NCBI RefSeq assembly: GCF_014196765.1
Contig: NZ_JACIEE010000003.1
Location: forward strand, 310,001-374,000
Source of the DNA: Mycoplana azooxidifex
GTDB taxonomy: Bacteria; Pseudomonadota; Alphaproteobacteria; Rhizobiales; Rhizobiaceae
Length of the DNA: 64,000 nucleotides
Direction: 5' to 3'
Both the position numbers and the translations under genes were made by a program. The notes under the pieces were generated by a model. The model saw nothing but the letters and a program-made list of their open reading frames with translations, was not told the origin of the DNA and did no database searches. This document shows positions 55,645 to 64,000 of the stretch, one piece after another (positions within the stretch are counted from its first letter, which is position 1; each line of letters starts with the position of its first letter).

Positions 55645-55791
55645 GATCGCCAGGGCCGGCAGTGGGTCGGCAGTGGGCCGGCGGCCCCCGGGGGGCGGAA
55701 AAATTGGACCGGGCTTTCGGGTTTTCCTTGCCGCCTGCCCTCACCTCGCTATCTTGTCTCGCGAACGATAACAAGAACGCGAGACTGAACA

Positions 55792-57420
55792 GTGCCCGAT
55801 CGCAAATCCCCGCTTGCGCCCTTCAGGCACGACACCTTCCGGCTCATCTGGGGGGCGAGCCTCGTCTCCAACTTCGGCGCCCTGGTCCAGTCCGTCGGGG
55901 CGGCCTGGATGATGGCCTCGATCTCGAGCTCGGCCAACATGGTTGCGCTGGTCCAGGCCTCGACCTCGCTGCCGATCATGCTGTTCTCGCTCGCTTCAGG
56001 CGCGCTGGCCGACAGTTTCGACCGTCGCCGCATCATGCTTTCCGCCCAGTGTTTCATGCTGGTCGTCTCCGTCACGCTGACGCTCTGCGCCTGGTACGGG
56101 CTGATCACGCCCTGGCTGCTCCTGTCCTTCACGTTTCTCATCGGCTGCGGCACGGCGTTGAACAACCCGGCCTGGCAGGCCTCGGTCGGCGACATGGTTC
56201 CACGCGAAGACCTGCCGGCGGCCGTCGCGCTGAACTCGATGGGCTTCAACCTCACCCGCAGCGTCGGCCCTGCGGTCGGTGGCGCGATCGTGGCGGCGGC
56301 GGGCGCGGCAGCGGCCTTCGCCGCCAATGCCTGCAGCTACTTCGCGCTGATCTTCGCGCTGCTGCGCTGGAAGCCGGTCGTGCCGGCGAATCCGCTGCCG
56401 CGGGAGAGCTTCGGGCGGGCCATCTCGGCCGGTTTGCGCTACGTGTCGATGTCGCCCAACATCGGCAAGGTGATGCTGCGCGGCTTCGCCTTCGGGCTTT
56501 CGTCCAGCGCCATCCTCGCGCTGCTGCCGCTGGTGGCGCGCGACCTGGTCGCCGGCGGGCCGCTGACCTACGGCGTCCTGCTCGGCTGTTTCGGGGTCGG
56601 CGCGATCGGCGGGGCACTGGGGAGCGCGTGGGCGCGTGAGCGGTTTTCCAGCGAGACGATCGTGCGCTTCGCCTTCGCCGGCTTTGCCGCGAGCGCGGTC
56701 ATCACCGCCGTCAGCGGCCATGCCGCGATCACCGGCCCCGCCTTGTTTCTGGCGGGCGCCTGCTGGGTGCTGGCGCTGTCGTTGTTCAACACGACGGTGC
56801 AGCTTTCGACGCCGCGCTGGGTCGTGGCGCGGGCGCTGTCGCTCTACCAGACCACGACCTTCGGCGGCATCGCCGGCGGCAGCTGGCTCTGGGGCACCGT
56901 GGCGGACATGCAGGGCGCCGTCAATGCGCTGCTGTGGGCTGCCGCGGCGATGCTCGCCGGCGGCGCACTCGGCCTGCGCTACGGGCTGCCGCAGTTCGAA
57001 TCGCTGAACCTCGATCCCCTCAACCGCTTCAGCGAACCGCTCCTGCCGCTCGACCTCAAGCCGCGCAGCGGACCGATCGTCATCCTGATCGACTACGAGA
57101 TCGCCGAGGAAGACATATCGACCTTCCTGACGGCGATGACGGAACGCCGGCGCATCCGCATCCGCGACGGGGCAGGCCAGTGGACGCTGATGCGCGACCT
57201 GGAGAACCCGACGATCTGGACCGAGACCTACCACGTGCCGACCTGGATCGAATACGTCCGTCACAACCAGCGACGGACCCAGGCGGATGCCGAGAACGGC
57301 GACCTGCTGCGCGCGCTGCACCGCGGGATCGAGGCGCCGCGGGTCCACCGGATGATCGAGCGCCAGACGATCCTGCCGACCGAATACGAGCGCTACAAGC
57401 AGATGGACATGCACCACTGA
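55792..57420 (+). CDS. MFS transporter with C-terminal soluble domain
   Basis: 542-residue inner-membrane protein. Twelve predicted helices cover about residues 15-405 in the MFS_3/'transmembrane secretion effector' (EntS-like) pattern: 'TFRLIWGASLVSNFGALVQSVGAAWMM' at the start, then 'GALADSFDRRRIML' as the family loop motif. An extra soluble C-terminal domain of about 120 residues ('IVILIDYEIAEEDISTFLTAMTERRRIRIRDGAGQWTLMRD') resembles an antibiotic-monooxygenase/NIPSNAP-like fold. Substrate unknown; export of a small molecule is likely. It starts at GTG 55792 with only a weak ribosome site. Confidence 0.87.
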   Translation: MPDRKSPLAPFRHDTFRLIWGASLVSNFGALVQSVGAAWMMASISSSANMVALVQASTSLPIMLFSLASGALADSFDRRRIMLSAQCFMLVVSVTLTLCAWYGLITPWLLLSFTFLIGCGTALNNPAWQASVGDMVPREDLPAAVALNSMGFNLTRSVGPAVGGAIVAAAGAAAAFAANACSYFALIFALLRWKPVVPANPLPRESFGRAISAGLRYVSMSPNIGKVMLRGFAFGLSSSAILALLPLVARDLVAGGPLTYGVLLGCFGVGAIGGALGSAWARERFSSETIVRFAFAGFAASAVITAVSGHAAITGPALFLAGACWVLALSLFNTTVQLSTPRWVVARALSLYQTTTFGGIAGGSWLWGTVADMQGAVNALLWAAAAMLAGGALGLRYGLPQFESLNLDPLNRFSEPLLPLDLKPRSGPIVILIDYEIAEEDISTFLTAMTERRRIRIRDGAGQWTLMRDLENPTIWTETYHVPTWIEYVRHNQRRTQADAENGDLLRALHRGIEAPRVHRMIERQTILPTEYERYKQMDMHH

Positions 57421-57527
57421 GATGCGGGGTCCGCGGCGTACCGACCGCTAAATCAGGCGGCTGAACGCCGTCATCTTGGCGGACGCCACGGGGCTCGCAC
57501 GGAATTGCCTGCCACCCGGAGCCTGCC

Positions 57528-58796
57528 TCAGCGCAGCTTCGCCTTCAGCGACGCATCCGGGTAGCAGGTCGGCTTCAGGCCGGACTTTTCCTGCCAGTCG
57601 CCCAGCGACCGGCGGGTCTTGTAGCCCGGCAGGCCGTCGACCTTGCCGACGTCGTAGCCCTTGGCGACGAGCGCCTTCTGCATGGCGAGGACATCGGAGC
57701 GTAGCATCTTGCCGACATCGCCCCACTTGCCGGAAAACGCGCCGCTGCCGTAGGCGATGCGATCGGCGAGGTTGCCGATGAAGAGCGCGTAGAGGTCGGA
57801 GTTGTTGTATTCCTTGATCACATAGAAGTTGGGCGTGACGATGAATTCCGGGCCGTGCGTGCCTGCCGGCACCAGCATCATGCCCGAGGCGCCGGCCTCC
57901 GCCTTCGGAAACGCCTTGCCGGAGACGCGCTCGATACCCCTGGACGACCATTTGCCGATCGGCCTTGCCAGATCCGGCCCCTCCTGCGCGCAGGAAACGC
58001 CATCCGGAATGCGCACTTCGTAGCCCCAGCCCCGGCCGGCTTCCCAGCCCTTCTTGCGCAGGTAGTTGGCGATGGAGGCCAGGCTGTCGGGCACCGAATC
58101 CCAGATGTCGCGGACGCCGTCGCCGTCGAAATCGACGGCATATTTCAGGTAGCTCGTCGGCATGAACTGCGGCTGGCCCATGGCACCGGCCCAGGATCCC
58201 TTGAGCTGCGCGGGCGTGCGGTCTCCGCCATCGACGATGTGCAGGGCGGCGACGAGCTCGCGCCGGAACATGTCCTTGCGGGTGGACATGAAGGCCTTGG
58301 TCGCCAGCACTTCGATCGCGGGATGGGGGATGTCGGCGCGGCCGTAGCCGGATTCACGGCCCCAGATGGCGAGGATGACCTCGCCGGGAACGCCATAGGC
58401 CTGCTCGACCTTGCGCAGCGTGCCGGCATGGGACTTGGCGAGCGTGCGCCCGGAGGCAGCGAGGCCCTGCAGCCGCTTTTCGGAGAAATAGGCCCCCGGC
58501 GACGAAAACTCCGCCTGGCTCTGCTTCTGCTCCTTCTTCGGCGTCGAGCCGGGCGGCACCAGATCCGGAAGGTCCCAGTTCAGGCGGATGCCGTCGAAGG
58601 CGGCATCGAAGGCCTTCTGCGACACGCCCGATTTCGAGGCCTCCGGCCAGAGGTCGTTCTGCAGCCACGCCTGGAACTGGCGTTCGACATCCGGCTTGCT
58701 CTGGGCGGCGGCGGGGAGAGGGAGAAGGGCGATGAGCAGGAGGACTGTGGCGATGGCGGACCGGCGAAGCATACCTCCCTCTGCCTTGCCAGGCAT
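57528..58796 (-). CDS. Lytic murein transglycosylase, MltB type
   Basis: 422-residue periplasmic enzyme that cuts the glycan strand of peptidoglycan. The signal peptide 'LRRSAIATVLLLIALLPLPAAAQ' precedes an SLT_2 (MltB-like) domain with the catalytic Glu in 'AIWGRESGYGR'; 'GSWAGAMGQPQFMPTSYLKYAVDFDGDGVRDIW' follows. The last includes a calcium-binding EF-hand-like loop 'DFDGDGVRD', known from MltB relatives. A C-terminal peptidoglycan-binding (PG_binding_1) domain has 'MLRSDVLAMQKALVAKGYDVGKVDGLPGYKTRRSL'. The ATG at 58796 has GGAGG 5 nt upstream; a second ATG at 58772 is too close to its ribosome site. Confidence 0.93.
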   Translation of the reverse strand: MPGKAEGGMLRRSAIATVLLLIALLPLPAAAQSKPDVERQFQAWLQNDLWPEASKSGVSQKAFDAAFDGIRLNWDLPDLVPPGSTPKKEQKQSQAEFSSPGAYFSEKRLQGLAASGRTLAKSHAGTLRKVEQAYGVPGEVILAIWGRESGYGRADIPHPAIEVLATKAFMSTRKDMFRRELVAALHIVDGGDRTPAQLKGSWAGAMGQPQFMPTSYLKYAVDFDGDGVRDIWDSVPDSLASIANYLRKKGWEAGRGWGYEVRIPDGVSCAQEGPDLARPIGKWSSRGIERVSGKAFPKAEAGASGMMLVPAGTHGPEFIVTPNFYVIKEYNNSDLYALFIGNLADRIAYGSGAFSGKWGDVGKMLRSDVLAMQKALVAKGYDVGKVDGLPGYKTRRSLGDWQEKSGLKPTCYPDASLKAKLR

Positions 58797-58916
58797 CTCC
58801 CCCTCCAGGGAAGAGATCGGCAGAAAGCGGGCGCCCGGCACACCATCTGATCTCCCCCTCTGAGAGGAAGATGTCACGAAGTGATCGAGGGGGGTATCAT
58901 GCCGCATTTTTCTTCC

Positions 58917-59522
58917 TCAAATCGTCGTGCGGGCACGCAGCGCCGCGGTCAGGGTGCCCTCGTCGAGATAATCGAGCTCACCGCCGACGGGCACGCCGTG
59001 GGCGAGGCGGGTGATCCTGACGTCCAGCCCCTGGAGCTGGTCGGTGATGTAGTGGGCCGTGGTCTGGCCCTCGACGGTGGCGTTGACGGCGATGATCAAC
59101 TCGCGCACGCCGCCTCCGGTGACGCGGTTGATCAGGCCACGGATATTGAGGTCCTCCGGGCCGACACCATCGAGCGGAGAGAGCGTCCCGCCGAGCACGT
59201 GATAGGCGGCGTTCATGGCGCCCGCGCGCTCGAGCGCCCAGAGGTCGGAGACGTCCTCGACAACGATGATCACCGACCGGTCGCGGCGCTCGTCGATGCA
59301 GACCGTGCAGGGATCGATGGTATCGACATTGCCGCAACAGGAGCAGATACGCACCTTGCGATGCGCCTCGCCCATCGCGTCCGCCAGCGGCCCGAGCAAC
59401 TGATCCTTCTTCTTGACGAGATGAAGCGCGGCGCGGCGGGCCGAACGGGGCCCGAGCCCCGGCACCTTTGCCAAAAGCTGGATGAGTTTTTCGATTTCGG
59501 GGCCGGTGACTCGTTTTGCCAT
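58917..59522 (-). CDS. recR: Recombination protein RecR
   Basis: 201-residue DNA-repair protein that works with RecO (and RecF) to load RecA. A helix-hairpin-helix '[22 protein letters not shown]' is followed by the Cys4 zinc finger '[16 protein letters not shown]' and the Toprim domain '[30 protein letters not shown]'. It belongs to the dnaX-ybaB-recR cluster, but here the patatin gene on the other strand splits it from ybaB by 2.1 kb, so it needs its own promoter. Confidence 0.97.
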   Translation of the reverse strand: MAKRVTGPEIEKLIQLLAKVPGLGPRSARRAALHLVKKKDQLLGPLADAMGEAHRKVRICSCCGNVDTIDPCTVCIDERRDRSVIIVVEDVSDLWALERAGAMNAAYHVLGGTLSPLDGVGPEDLNIRGLINRVTGGGVRELIIAVNATVEGQTTAHYITDQLQGLDVRITRLAHGVPVGGELDYLDEGTLTAALRARTTI

Positions 59523-59735
59523 GGCCGGTTTCTACCCCATATCCGCCGCGAACGGAAACCGGGAAGGCATGTACGCCCGATGAAAATAGCCGCCGTTTGC
59601 ATCGGCGTAGCGATGCAGGCACCCGGGAAGGCAAGGACGGCATATTCCAGCATGCTGATGGACTAGCGGACGCCAAGGTGTATCATGGGCGCGCGCAATC
59701 GATGGTAGCCAGCAGCCCCGATCAGGAGAAGCCGC

Positions 59736-61565
59736 ATGGTCGACAGCAGCGCAGTACACCCCTTTGCCAATCCGCCGAAGAAATGCGACCTGATCATGAA
59801 GGGCGGCATCACTTCGGGCGTCGTCTTCCCGCAGGCCATCTGCGAACTTGCCCGCGAGTACCGCTTCGTCTGCATAGGCGGCACGTCCGCAGGCGCGATT
59901 GGCGCCGTCATGGCCGCGGCGGCGGAATACAGGCGCAGGAAGAACATAGACGAACCGGCGAAGCAGGGCGCAGGCTTCGACCGGATCGCCGCCATGCCGT
60001 CCGTGCTTGCGGGAAACCTTCCGACTTTCTTCCAGCCGACGCCGGAGACCAGGCCACTGTTCGACATCGGCATGGCCGCCGTCCGCACACGGGGCAGCAA
60101 GGCCTTGGCGGTGCTGCGCCATACCTTCTGGGGTTTCCGGCAGGAGACGCTGAAGGGCGCCGTCCTGGGGCTGCTGGTGATGGCGGTCTCGATCGCGACC
60201 GAGAGCATCGCGGGATTGCTACTGGGACTTCTGCTGGCGCTGACCGGCGCCGCCATCATGGTTGGCTATTCGCTATACAAGGCCGTGGCCATCACGCTTC
60301 CGCAACATGATTTCGGCCTATGCAGCGGTCTTACCCAACCGGGAAACCTGAAGCCCGGCTTCACGGACTGGATCGCCGACGAAATCCAGGCCGTCGCCGG
60401 ACGAACCACGGCGAACGATCCGCTGACGATCGGCGATCTGGACGAGGAAGGTATCCAGGTGGTGAGCGTCACCACCGACCTCTCCTCACGCCGCCCCTAC
60501 GAGCTGCCCTTCGGCTCCGACGTGTTCTGTTTCCGGAAGTCGGAATTCGAACTGCTGTTTCCGAAGTGGATCATGGATTATCTGCTGCGGGTCGGCAGCG
60601 AACTTCCTGTCGTCGCCTATGGCGGCGCGCGCGACTTCTACCGGCTTCCGAACAAGAAGGCGCTTCCGGTGGCCATGATCGCCCGGATGAGCCTCAGCTT
60701 CCCCGGCCTCATTCGCGCCGTGCCGCTTTACCGGTACGATCGGTCGCTGCTGTCGAGCGGTGAGAAATTGCAGCTGGCGCCGGTCCGTTGCCTGTTTTCG
60801 GATGGCGGGATCACCAGCAACTTTCCGATCCACCTTTTCGACAGCCTTCTGCCGGGTCGCCCGACGTTCGGCATCTCGCTGGCGAGCTACGACTCCAAGC
60901 GACACGACGGCCGGGTCTACATGCCGAACACGAAGGAGACCGGGGCCGACGATATCGACCGGACACCTATCCTGCCGGTCGGCGGGCTCTTCGACTTCGT
61001 CTCCGCGATCCTGTCCACGGCGCGCAACTGGCAGGACACGCTGCAGAGCCAGTTGCACGGCTACAGCGAGCGCATCGTGGAAATCAGGCTCGACGACAAG
61101 AAGGAGGGCGGCCTGAACCTCGACATGGACGACGAGATCATCGGCACCCTGACCCGCCTCGGCAAGGATGCGGGTGATGCGATCAGACAGAACTTCGACT
61201 TCAACGAGCATCGCTGGCGACGTGCCGCCACGGCGCTGCCGACACTGGCGCAGTCGCTGAAGAAGCTTCATGAGCGCTACAAGGCCGGGCCAGGGCCGGA
61301 ACTCAACGACCTGGACGCGGATGTCATGGATTACGCGACCATCCTGACCTCATATCAGCCCACGGCCTTCGTCGACCGGCCGATGGTGACGCGCGACAGG
61401 TTGAAGGCATTCGCGGAGAAGGCCGCGGCGATCGGCGCAAAGATCCCCAAGGAGGCGGAGGCGAGCGCCACCACGCAGAAGGCCAACCTGCGCATCACCG
61501 CCAGCATGGAAACCAGCGCCGCTGCGCCGCCCGTCGAGCCGGCGGCCACTCCGCCGCAAAGCTGA
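59736..61565 (+). CDS. Patatin-like phospholipase with membrane insertion
   Basis: 609-residue patatin-family acyl hydrolase. The oxyanion loop is 'MKGGITSG' (21-28), the nucleophile elbow G49-T-S51-A-G53 and the catalytic Asp D356 in 'SDGGITSNFP', so the Ser-Asp dyad is complete. Between them (about 138-188) lies an insertion of two hydrophobic helices ('GAVLGLLVMAVSIAT', 'GLLLGLLLALTGAAIMVGY'), which would anchor the enzyme in the membrane. The C-terminal 220 residues are helical and end in a Pro/Ala tail. Substrate is likely membrane phospholipid. Its location between ybaB and recR, on the opposite strand, is unusual. Confidence 0.85.
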   Translation: MVDSSAVHPFANPPKKCDLIMKGGITSGVVFPQAICELAREYRFVCIGGTSAGAIGAVMAAAAEYRRRKNIDEPAKQGAGFDRIAAMPSVLAGNLPTFFQPTPETRPLFDIGMAAVRTRGSKALAVLRHTFWGFRQETLKGAVLGLLVMAVSIATESIAGLLLGLLLALTGAAIMVGYSLYKAVAITLPQHDFGLCSGLTQPGNLKPGFTDWIADEIQAVAGRTTANDPLTIGDLDEEGIQVVSVTTDLSSRRPYELPFGSDVFCFRKSEFELLFPKWIMDYLLRVGSELPVVAYGGARDFYRLPNKKALPVAMIARMSLSFPGLIRAVPLYRYDRSLLSSGEKLQLAPVRCLFSDGGITSNFPIHLFDSLLPGRPTFGISLASYDSKRHDGRVYMPNTKETGADDIDRTPILPVGGLFDFVSAILSTARNWQDTLQSQLHGYSERIVEIRLDDKKEGGLNLDMDDEIIGTLTRLGKDAGDAIRQNFDFNEHRWRRAATALPTLAQSLKKLHERYKAGPGPELNDLDADVMDYATILTSYQPTAFVDRPMVTRDRLKAFAEKAAAIGAKIPKEAEASATTQKANLRITASMETSAAAPPVEPAATPPQS

Positions 61566-61601
61566 CCGAGGCTGGCGGACTCCTGACCCACGAAGAAGGG
61601 G

Positions 61602-61925
61602 TCAAAACGGCAGCTTGAAGCCCGGGGGGATCGGCAGGCCGGCGGTCAGCGCTTTGGTCTTTTCGGCGGCCAGCGCCTCGGCCTTGTCCTTGGCGTCCTT
61701 GTGGGCGGCGACGATGAGATCCTCGAGGATCTCCACGTCGTCTTCCTTGAAGAGCGAGGGATCGACCTTCAGGCCGCGCATGCCGCCCTTGCCGTCGAGC
61801 GTGACCGTAACCAGCCCGGCGCCGGAGGTGCCGTCCACGGTGAGGGCCGCGATCTCCTCCTGCAGCTGCTCCATCTTGGCCTGCATTTCCTTGACCTTGC
61901 CCATCATGCCCATGATGTCGCGCAT
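61602..61925 (-). CDS. ybaB: YbaB/EbfC nucleoid-associated protein
   Basis: 107-residue DNA-binding protein of the YbaB/EbfC family. '[52 protein letters not shown]' forms the helix-sheet part, and '[41 protein letters not shown]' the long C-terminal helix. It forms dimers with a tweezer-like shape. It starts 33 nt after dnaX, its usual neighbour. Confidence 0.96.
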   Translation of the reverse strand: MRDIMGMMGKVKEMQAKMEQLQEEIAALTVDGTSGAGLVTVTLDGKGGMRGLKVDPSLFKEDDVEILEDLIVAAHKDAKDKAEALAAEKTKALTAGLPIPPGFKLPF

Positions 61926-61957
61926 CGGCCGCTCCTTCCGTCGTTCTCGTTAGGCTT

Positions 61958-63838
61958 TCAGAATTCGATGTCGTCGCCGGGCAGGATGTCGCCCTCGGCG
62001 GATTCGGCGGCGGCAGCCACCTCGACAGTCTCGCTCTCGACCTCCGGCGCCTTGATGCGCACGTCGGTGATCTTCGCGCCCGGAAAACGCTGCAGGATGG
62101 CAGCGACGTCAGGGTCCTGCCTGGCATCGGCGACGCGCGCTTCCTGCGCCATGGCCTCGGCCTCGGCAAGCGTCGGCCCTGTCGCCTCGCGTGCGACGAT
62201 GAGGATCCAGCGGATGCCCGTCCATTCCTCCAGGCGGCGCTGCAGGTCGCCCACCAGCGATTTCGGCGCATCGTCGGCAAGGCCGATCTCGGCGCGGCCG
62301 GGCTCGAACCGGCCCGGGCGGACGAAATTGCGCAGCAATGCGCGCAGGCGGATATCGCGGTTCTTCGTGCAGAGATCGGAGATGTCTTCCAGCGAGCGGA
62401 CCGGAACCTTCGGCTGCGGCACGGCCTCGACCGGCTCCACCTGGGGGGCAGCCTGCGCGGACGCCTGCTCCTGCTCGTCGGCAGCCGGAACCGGGCGCAG
62501 CATCGTGGCGCCGCCGCCGGTGCGCATGGCCGGCTGGTCGGGGCTGCGGGCGACTGCGGACACGGCAATCGTCGCCTGCGGCGCACCGGAATGGCCGGAG
62601 GCGGACGGCGCGCGCTGGCCGTTGCCCCCTCCCCCGTTGCCACCGCTGCCGGCCAGTTCCGCCAGCCGCCGCGCGGCATCTTCCGGCGATGGAAGATGGG
62701 CGGCGTGGGCGAGGCGGATCAGCACCATCTCGGCCGCTCCCGCCGGACGGCTGGAGGCCTCGGTCTCGGGAATGCCCTTCAGCAGCATCTGCCAGATGCG
62801 CGACAGCGCGCTGACTGCGACGCTCTGCGCCAGCTCGGCACCGCGCACCCGCTCGACCTCGCTCAGCGACTGGTCGCCTGCCGCATCGGGCACATATTTC
62901 ATGCGCGTGACGAGATGGGTGAAATCGGCAAGATCGGTCAGGACGACCGCCGGACTGGCGCCGGCCTCGTACTGTGCAGCGAACTCGGCCAGCGCCGCGG
63001 CCACGTCGCCGCGGACGATGTGGCCGAACAGATCGACGATGCGGGCGCGATCGGCAAGGCCCAACATGGAGCGGACGGCGGACGCCTCGACCACGCCGCC
63101 GCCATGGGCGATCGCCTGGTCAAGCAGCGACAGCCCGTCGCGGGCCGAGCCCTCGGCCGCGCGCGCGATCATGGCGAGCGCGTCCGGCTCCGCCCGCACG
63201 CCTTCCTTTTCCAGGATGGTGGTGAACAGTCCGACGAGATCTGTCGCGGCGATGCGGCGCAGGTCGAAACGCTGACAGCGCGAGAGCACCGTGATCGGCA
63301 CCTTGCGGATCTCGGTGGTGGCGAAGATGAACTTCACATGCTCGGGCGGCTCCTCGAGCGTCTTCAGCAGGCCGTTGAAGGCCTGCGTGGAGAGCATGTG
63401 CACTTCGTCGATGATATAGACCTTGTAGCGTGCCGAGACCGGGCGATAGCGCACCTGTTCGATGATCTCGCGGATGTCGTCGATGCCGGTGTGGGAGGCG
63501 GCGTCCATCTCGATGACGTCGACATGGCGGCCTTCCATGATCGCCTGGCAATGCTCGCCGGGGACCTGCAGGTCGATGGTCGGGCGGTCGATCTTGGGCG
63601 TCTTGTAGTTGAGGGCACGAGCGAGAATGCGGGCGGTCGTCGTCTTGCCGACCCCGCGAACGCCGGTGAGCATGTAGGCCTGGGCGATGCGGCCGGTCTC
63701 GAAGGCGTTGGTGAGGGTGCGGACCATCGGCTCCTGGCCGACCATGAGGTCCGTGAAATCCTTGGGGCGATACTTGCGCGCCAGAACCCGGTATGCGGCG
63801 GGCTTTTCAACTGACGGAAGTGCAGTGTCTTCGCTCAT
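61958..63838 (-). CDS. dnaX: DNA polymerase III subunit gamma/tau
   Basis: 626-residue clamp-loader ATPase. The AAA+ domain (about 15-240) has Walker A 'GVRGVGKTT' (59-67), Walker B 'VYIIDEVHML', sensor 1 'FIFATTEI' and arginine finger 'LSRCQRF'. Domain III and a Pro/Gly/Ala-rich linker precede the tau C-terminal domain for the polymerase ('RSLEDISDLCTKNRDIRLRALLRNFVRPGRF'). The zinc-binding Cys4 of E. coli DnaX is reduced to a single Cys ('GEHC'), as usual in rhizobia. The start at 63838 has AGGGCG upstream; the longer open frame runs into the ffs gene. Confidence 0.96.
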   Translation of the reverse strand: MSEDTALPSVEKPAAYRVLARKYRPKDFTDLMVGQEPMVRTLTNAFETGRIAQAYMLTGVRGVGKTTTARILARALNYKTPKIDRPTIDLQVPGEHCQAIMEGRHVDVIEMDAASHTGIDDIREIIEQVRYRPVSARYKVYIIDEVHMLSTQAFNGLLKTLEEPPEHVKFIFATTEIRKVPITVLSRCQRFDLRRIAATDLVGLFTTILEKEGVRAEPDALAMIARAAEGSARDGLSLLDQAIAHGGGVVEASAVRSMLGLADRARIVDLFGHIVRGDVAAALAEFAAQYEAGASPAVVLTDLADFTHLVTRMKYVPDAAGDQSLSEVERVRGAELAQSVAVSALSRIWQMLLKGIPETEASSRPAGAAEMVLIRLAHAAHLPSPEDAARRLAELAGSGGNGGGGNGQRAPSASGHSGAPQATIAVSAVARSPDQPAMRTGGGATMLRPVPAADEQEQASAQAAPQVEPVEAVPQPKVPVRSLEDISDLCTKNRDIRLRALLRNFVRPGRFEPGRAEIGLADDAPKSLVGDLQRRLEEWTGIRWILIVAREATGPTLAEAEAMAQEARVADARQDPDVAAILQRFPGAKITDVRIKAPEVESETVEVAAAAESAEGDILPGDDIEF

Positions 63839-63895
63839 CGCCCTGCTGTGCGCCCCTGCCGTATCGCCTGAAAATCGCGTCCCGACAGGACGTTG

Positions 63896-63996
63896 GGTGG
63901 GAGGCTGGCACGATGACCCGTGCCGGGCTCGTTGGGGCTGCTTCCTTCCGGACCTGACCCGGTTGGCGAGTGGCTCGTCCACCACCAACCTCCCGG
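63896..63996 (-). ncRNA. ffs: Signal recognition particle RNA, small type
   Basis: 4.5S-like SRP RNA on the minus strand. The diagnostic core lies at about 63935-63962 and contains GGTCAGGTCCGGAAGGAAG followed by CAGCC, the GGAA tetraloop and asymmetric loop that bind Ffh. The outer arms GGGAGG (63994-63989) and CCTCCC (63904-63899) pair to close the rod. The exact 5' end is close to the window edge and is approximate. It lies just upstream of dnaX in the same direction, its usual place in Rhizobiales. Confidence 0.9.
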
Positions 63997-64000
63997 CCTC

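Larger units (their letters stand above)
55437..55791. other. rimP-MFS divergent intergenic region
   Basis: 355 nt. On the minus strand it contains the rimP promoter (55616-55644), a leader terminator (55556-55587) and about 120 nt of further leader. The promoter of the forward MFS gene must lie in the 55650-55790 part but was not identified. No gene was seen. Confidence 0.6.

Noticed and set aside
58797-58907. Longer N-terminus of the lytic transglycosylase
   Set aside because: The signal peptide would no longer be N-terminal; ATG 58796 has a strong ribosome site directly upstream.

Overview
The window is a contiguous piece of an alphaproteobacterial chromosome, most likely Rhizobiaceae (an Ensifer/Rhizobium/Shinella-like genome). 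The evidence is high-GC coding sequence, an frcBCAK-type fructose transporter with a ROK regulator, the irr/fabA/fabB/fabI cluster, a BA14K-family protein, a PccR-like propionyl-CoA regulator, and LepA, IF-2 and DnaX sequences of rhizobial type. Most of it is core chromosome. The clearest accessory patch is 30.2-32.0 kb, which is visibly lower in GC.

Layout. 0-6.3 kb: the 3' part of rpsA with a strong terminator, then lineage-specific proteins of unknown function, a short RNase D-type exonuclease and a small secreted protein. 6.3-12.6 kb: a 2-hydroxyacid dehydrogenase, then frcR divergent from frcBCAK (sugar import and a putative kinase). 12.6-18.6 kb: DUF805, pyrC, a Crp/Fnr regulator, a degenerate response-regulator receiver, DoxX, a SelW-like protein, BA14K and a phosphomannomutase. 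18.65-18.85 kb: tRNA-Leu(CAG) with its own promoter and terminator.

18.9-27.9 kb is a propionyl-CoA module. pccR is divergent from pccB, a small unknown gene, pccA and then mcm (propionyl-CoA to methylmalonyl-CoA to succinyl-CoA). A parDE toxin-antitoxin pair and a 680-nt non-coding stretch with strong predicted hairpins lie between pccA and mcm. 27.9-30.2 kb: a D-aminopeptidase-type serine hydrolase and an acyl-CoA thioesterase. 30.2-32.0 kb: accessory small genes and a 306-aa unknown protein. 32-36.6 kb: lepA, two GNAT acetyltransferases, an NTF2-like protein and a XRE-cupin regulator whose palindromic operator runs into its own start codon.

36.6-43.3 kb: fabA-fabB-fabI (unsaturated fatty-acid synthesis) divergent from irr, a TRIC channel, YdcF and an RsmC-like methyltransferase. 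43.3-55.7 kb is the classic translation/transcription cluster on the minus strand: rimP-nusA-ylxR-infB-rbfA-truB, then rpsO and pnp. It is interrupted by an HWE-type sensor kinase between truB and rpsO. Intrinsic terminators are visible in the rimP leader, between infB and rbfA, and after rpsO and pnp. 55.8-64 kb: an MFS transporter, a lytic transglycosylase, and ffs-dnaX-ybaB-recR, which is split by an oppositely oriented membrane patatin gene.

No CRISPR array, prophage, transposase or biosynthetic cluster was seen. The most interesting leads are regulatory: the nusA-operon leader terminator, the probable leaderless autoregulated XRE-cupin gene and the structured region before mcm. The uncharacterised accessory genes at 30-32 kb and the membrane patatin are the main protein leads.
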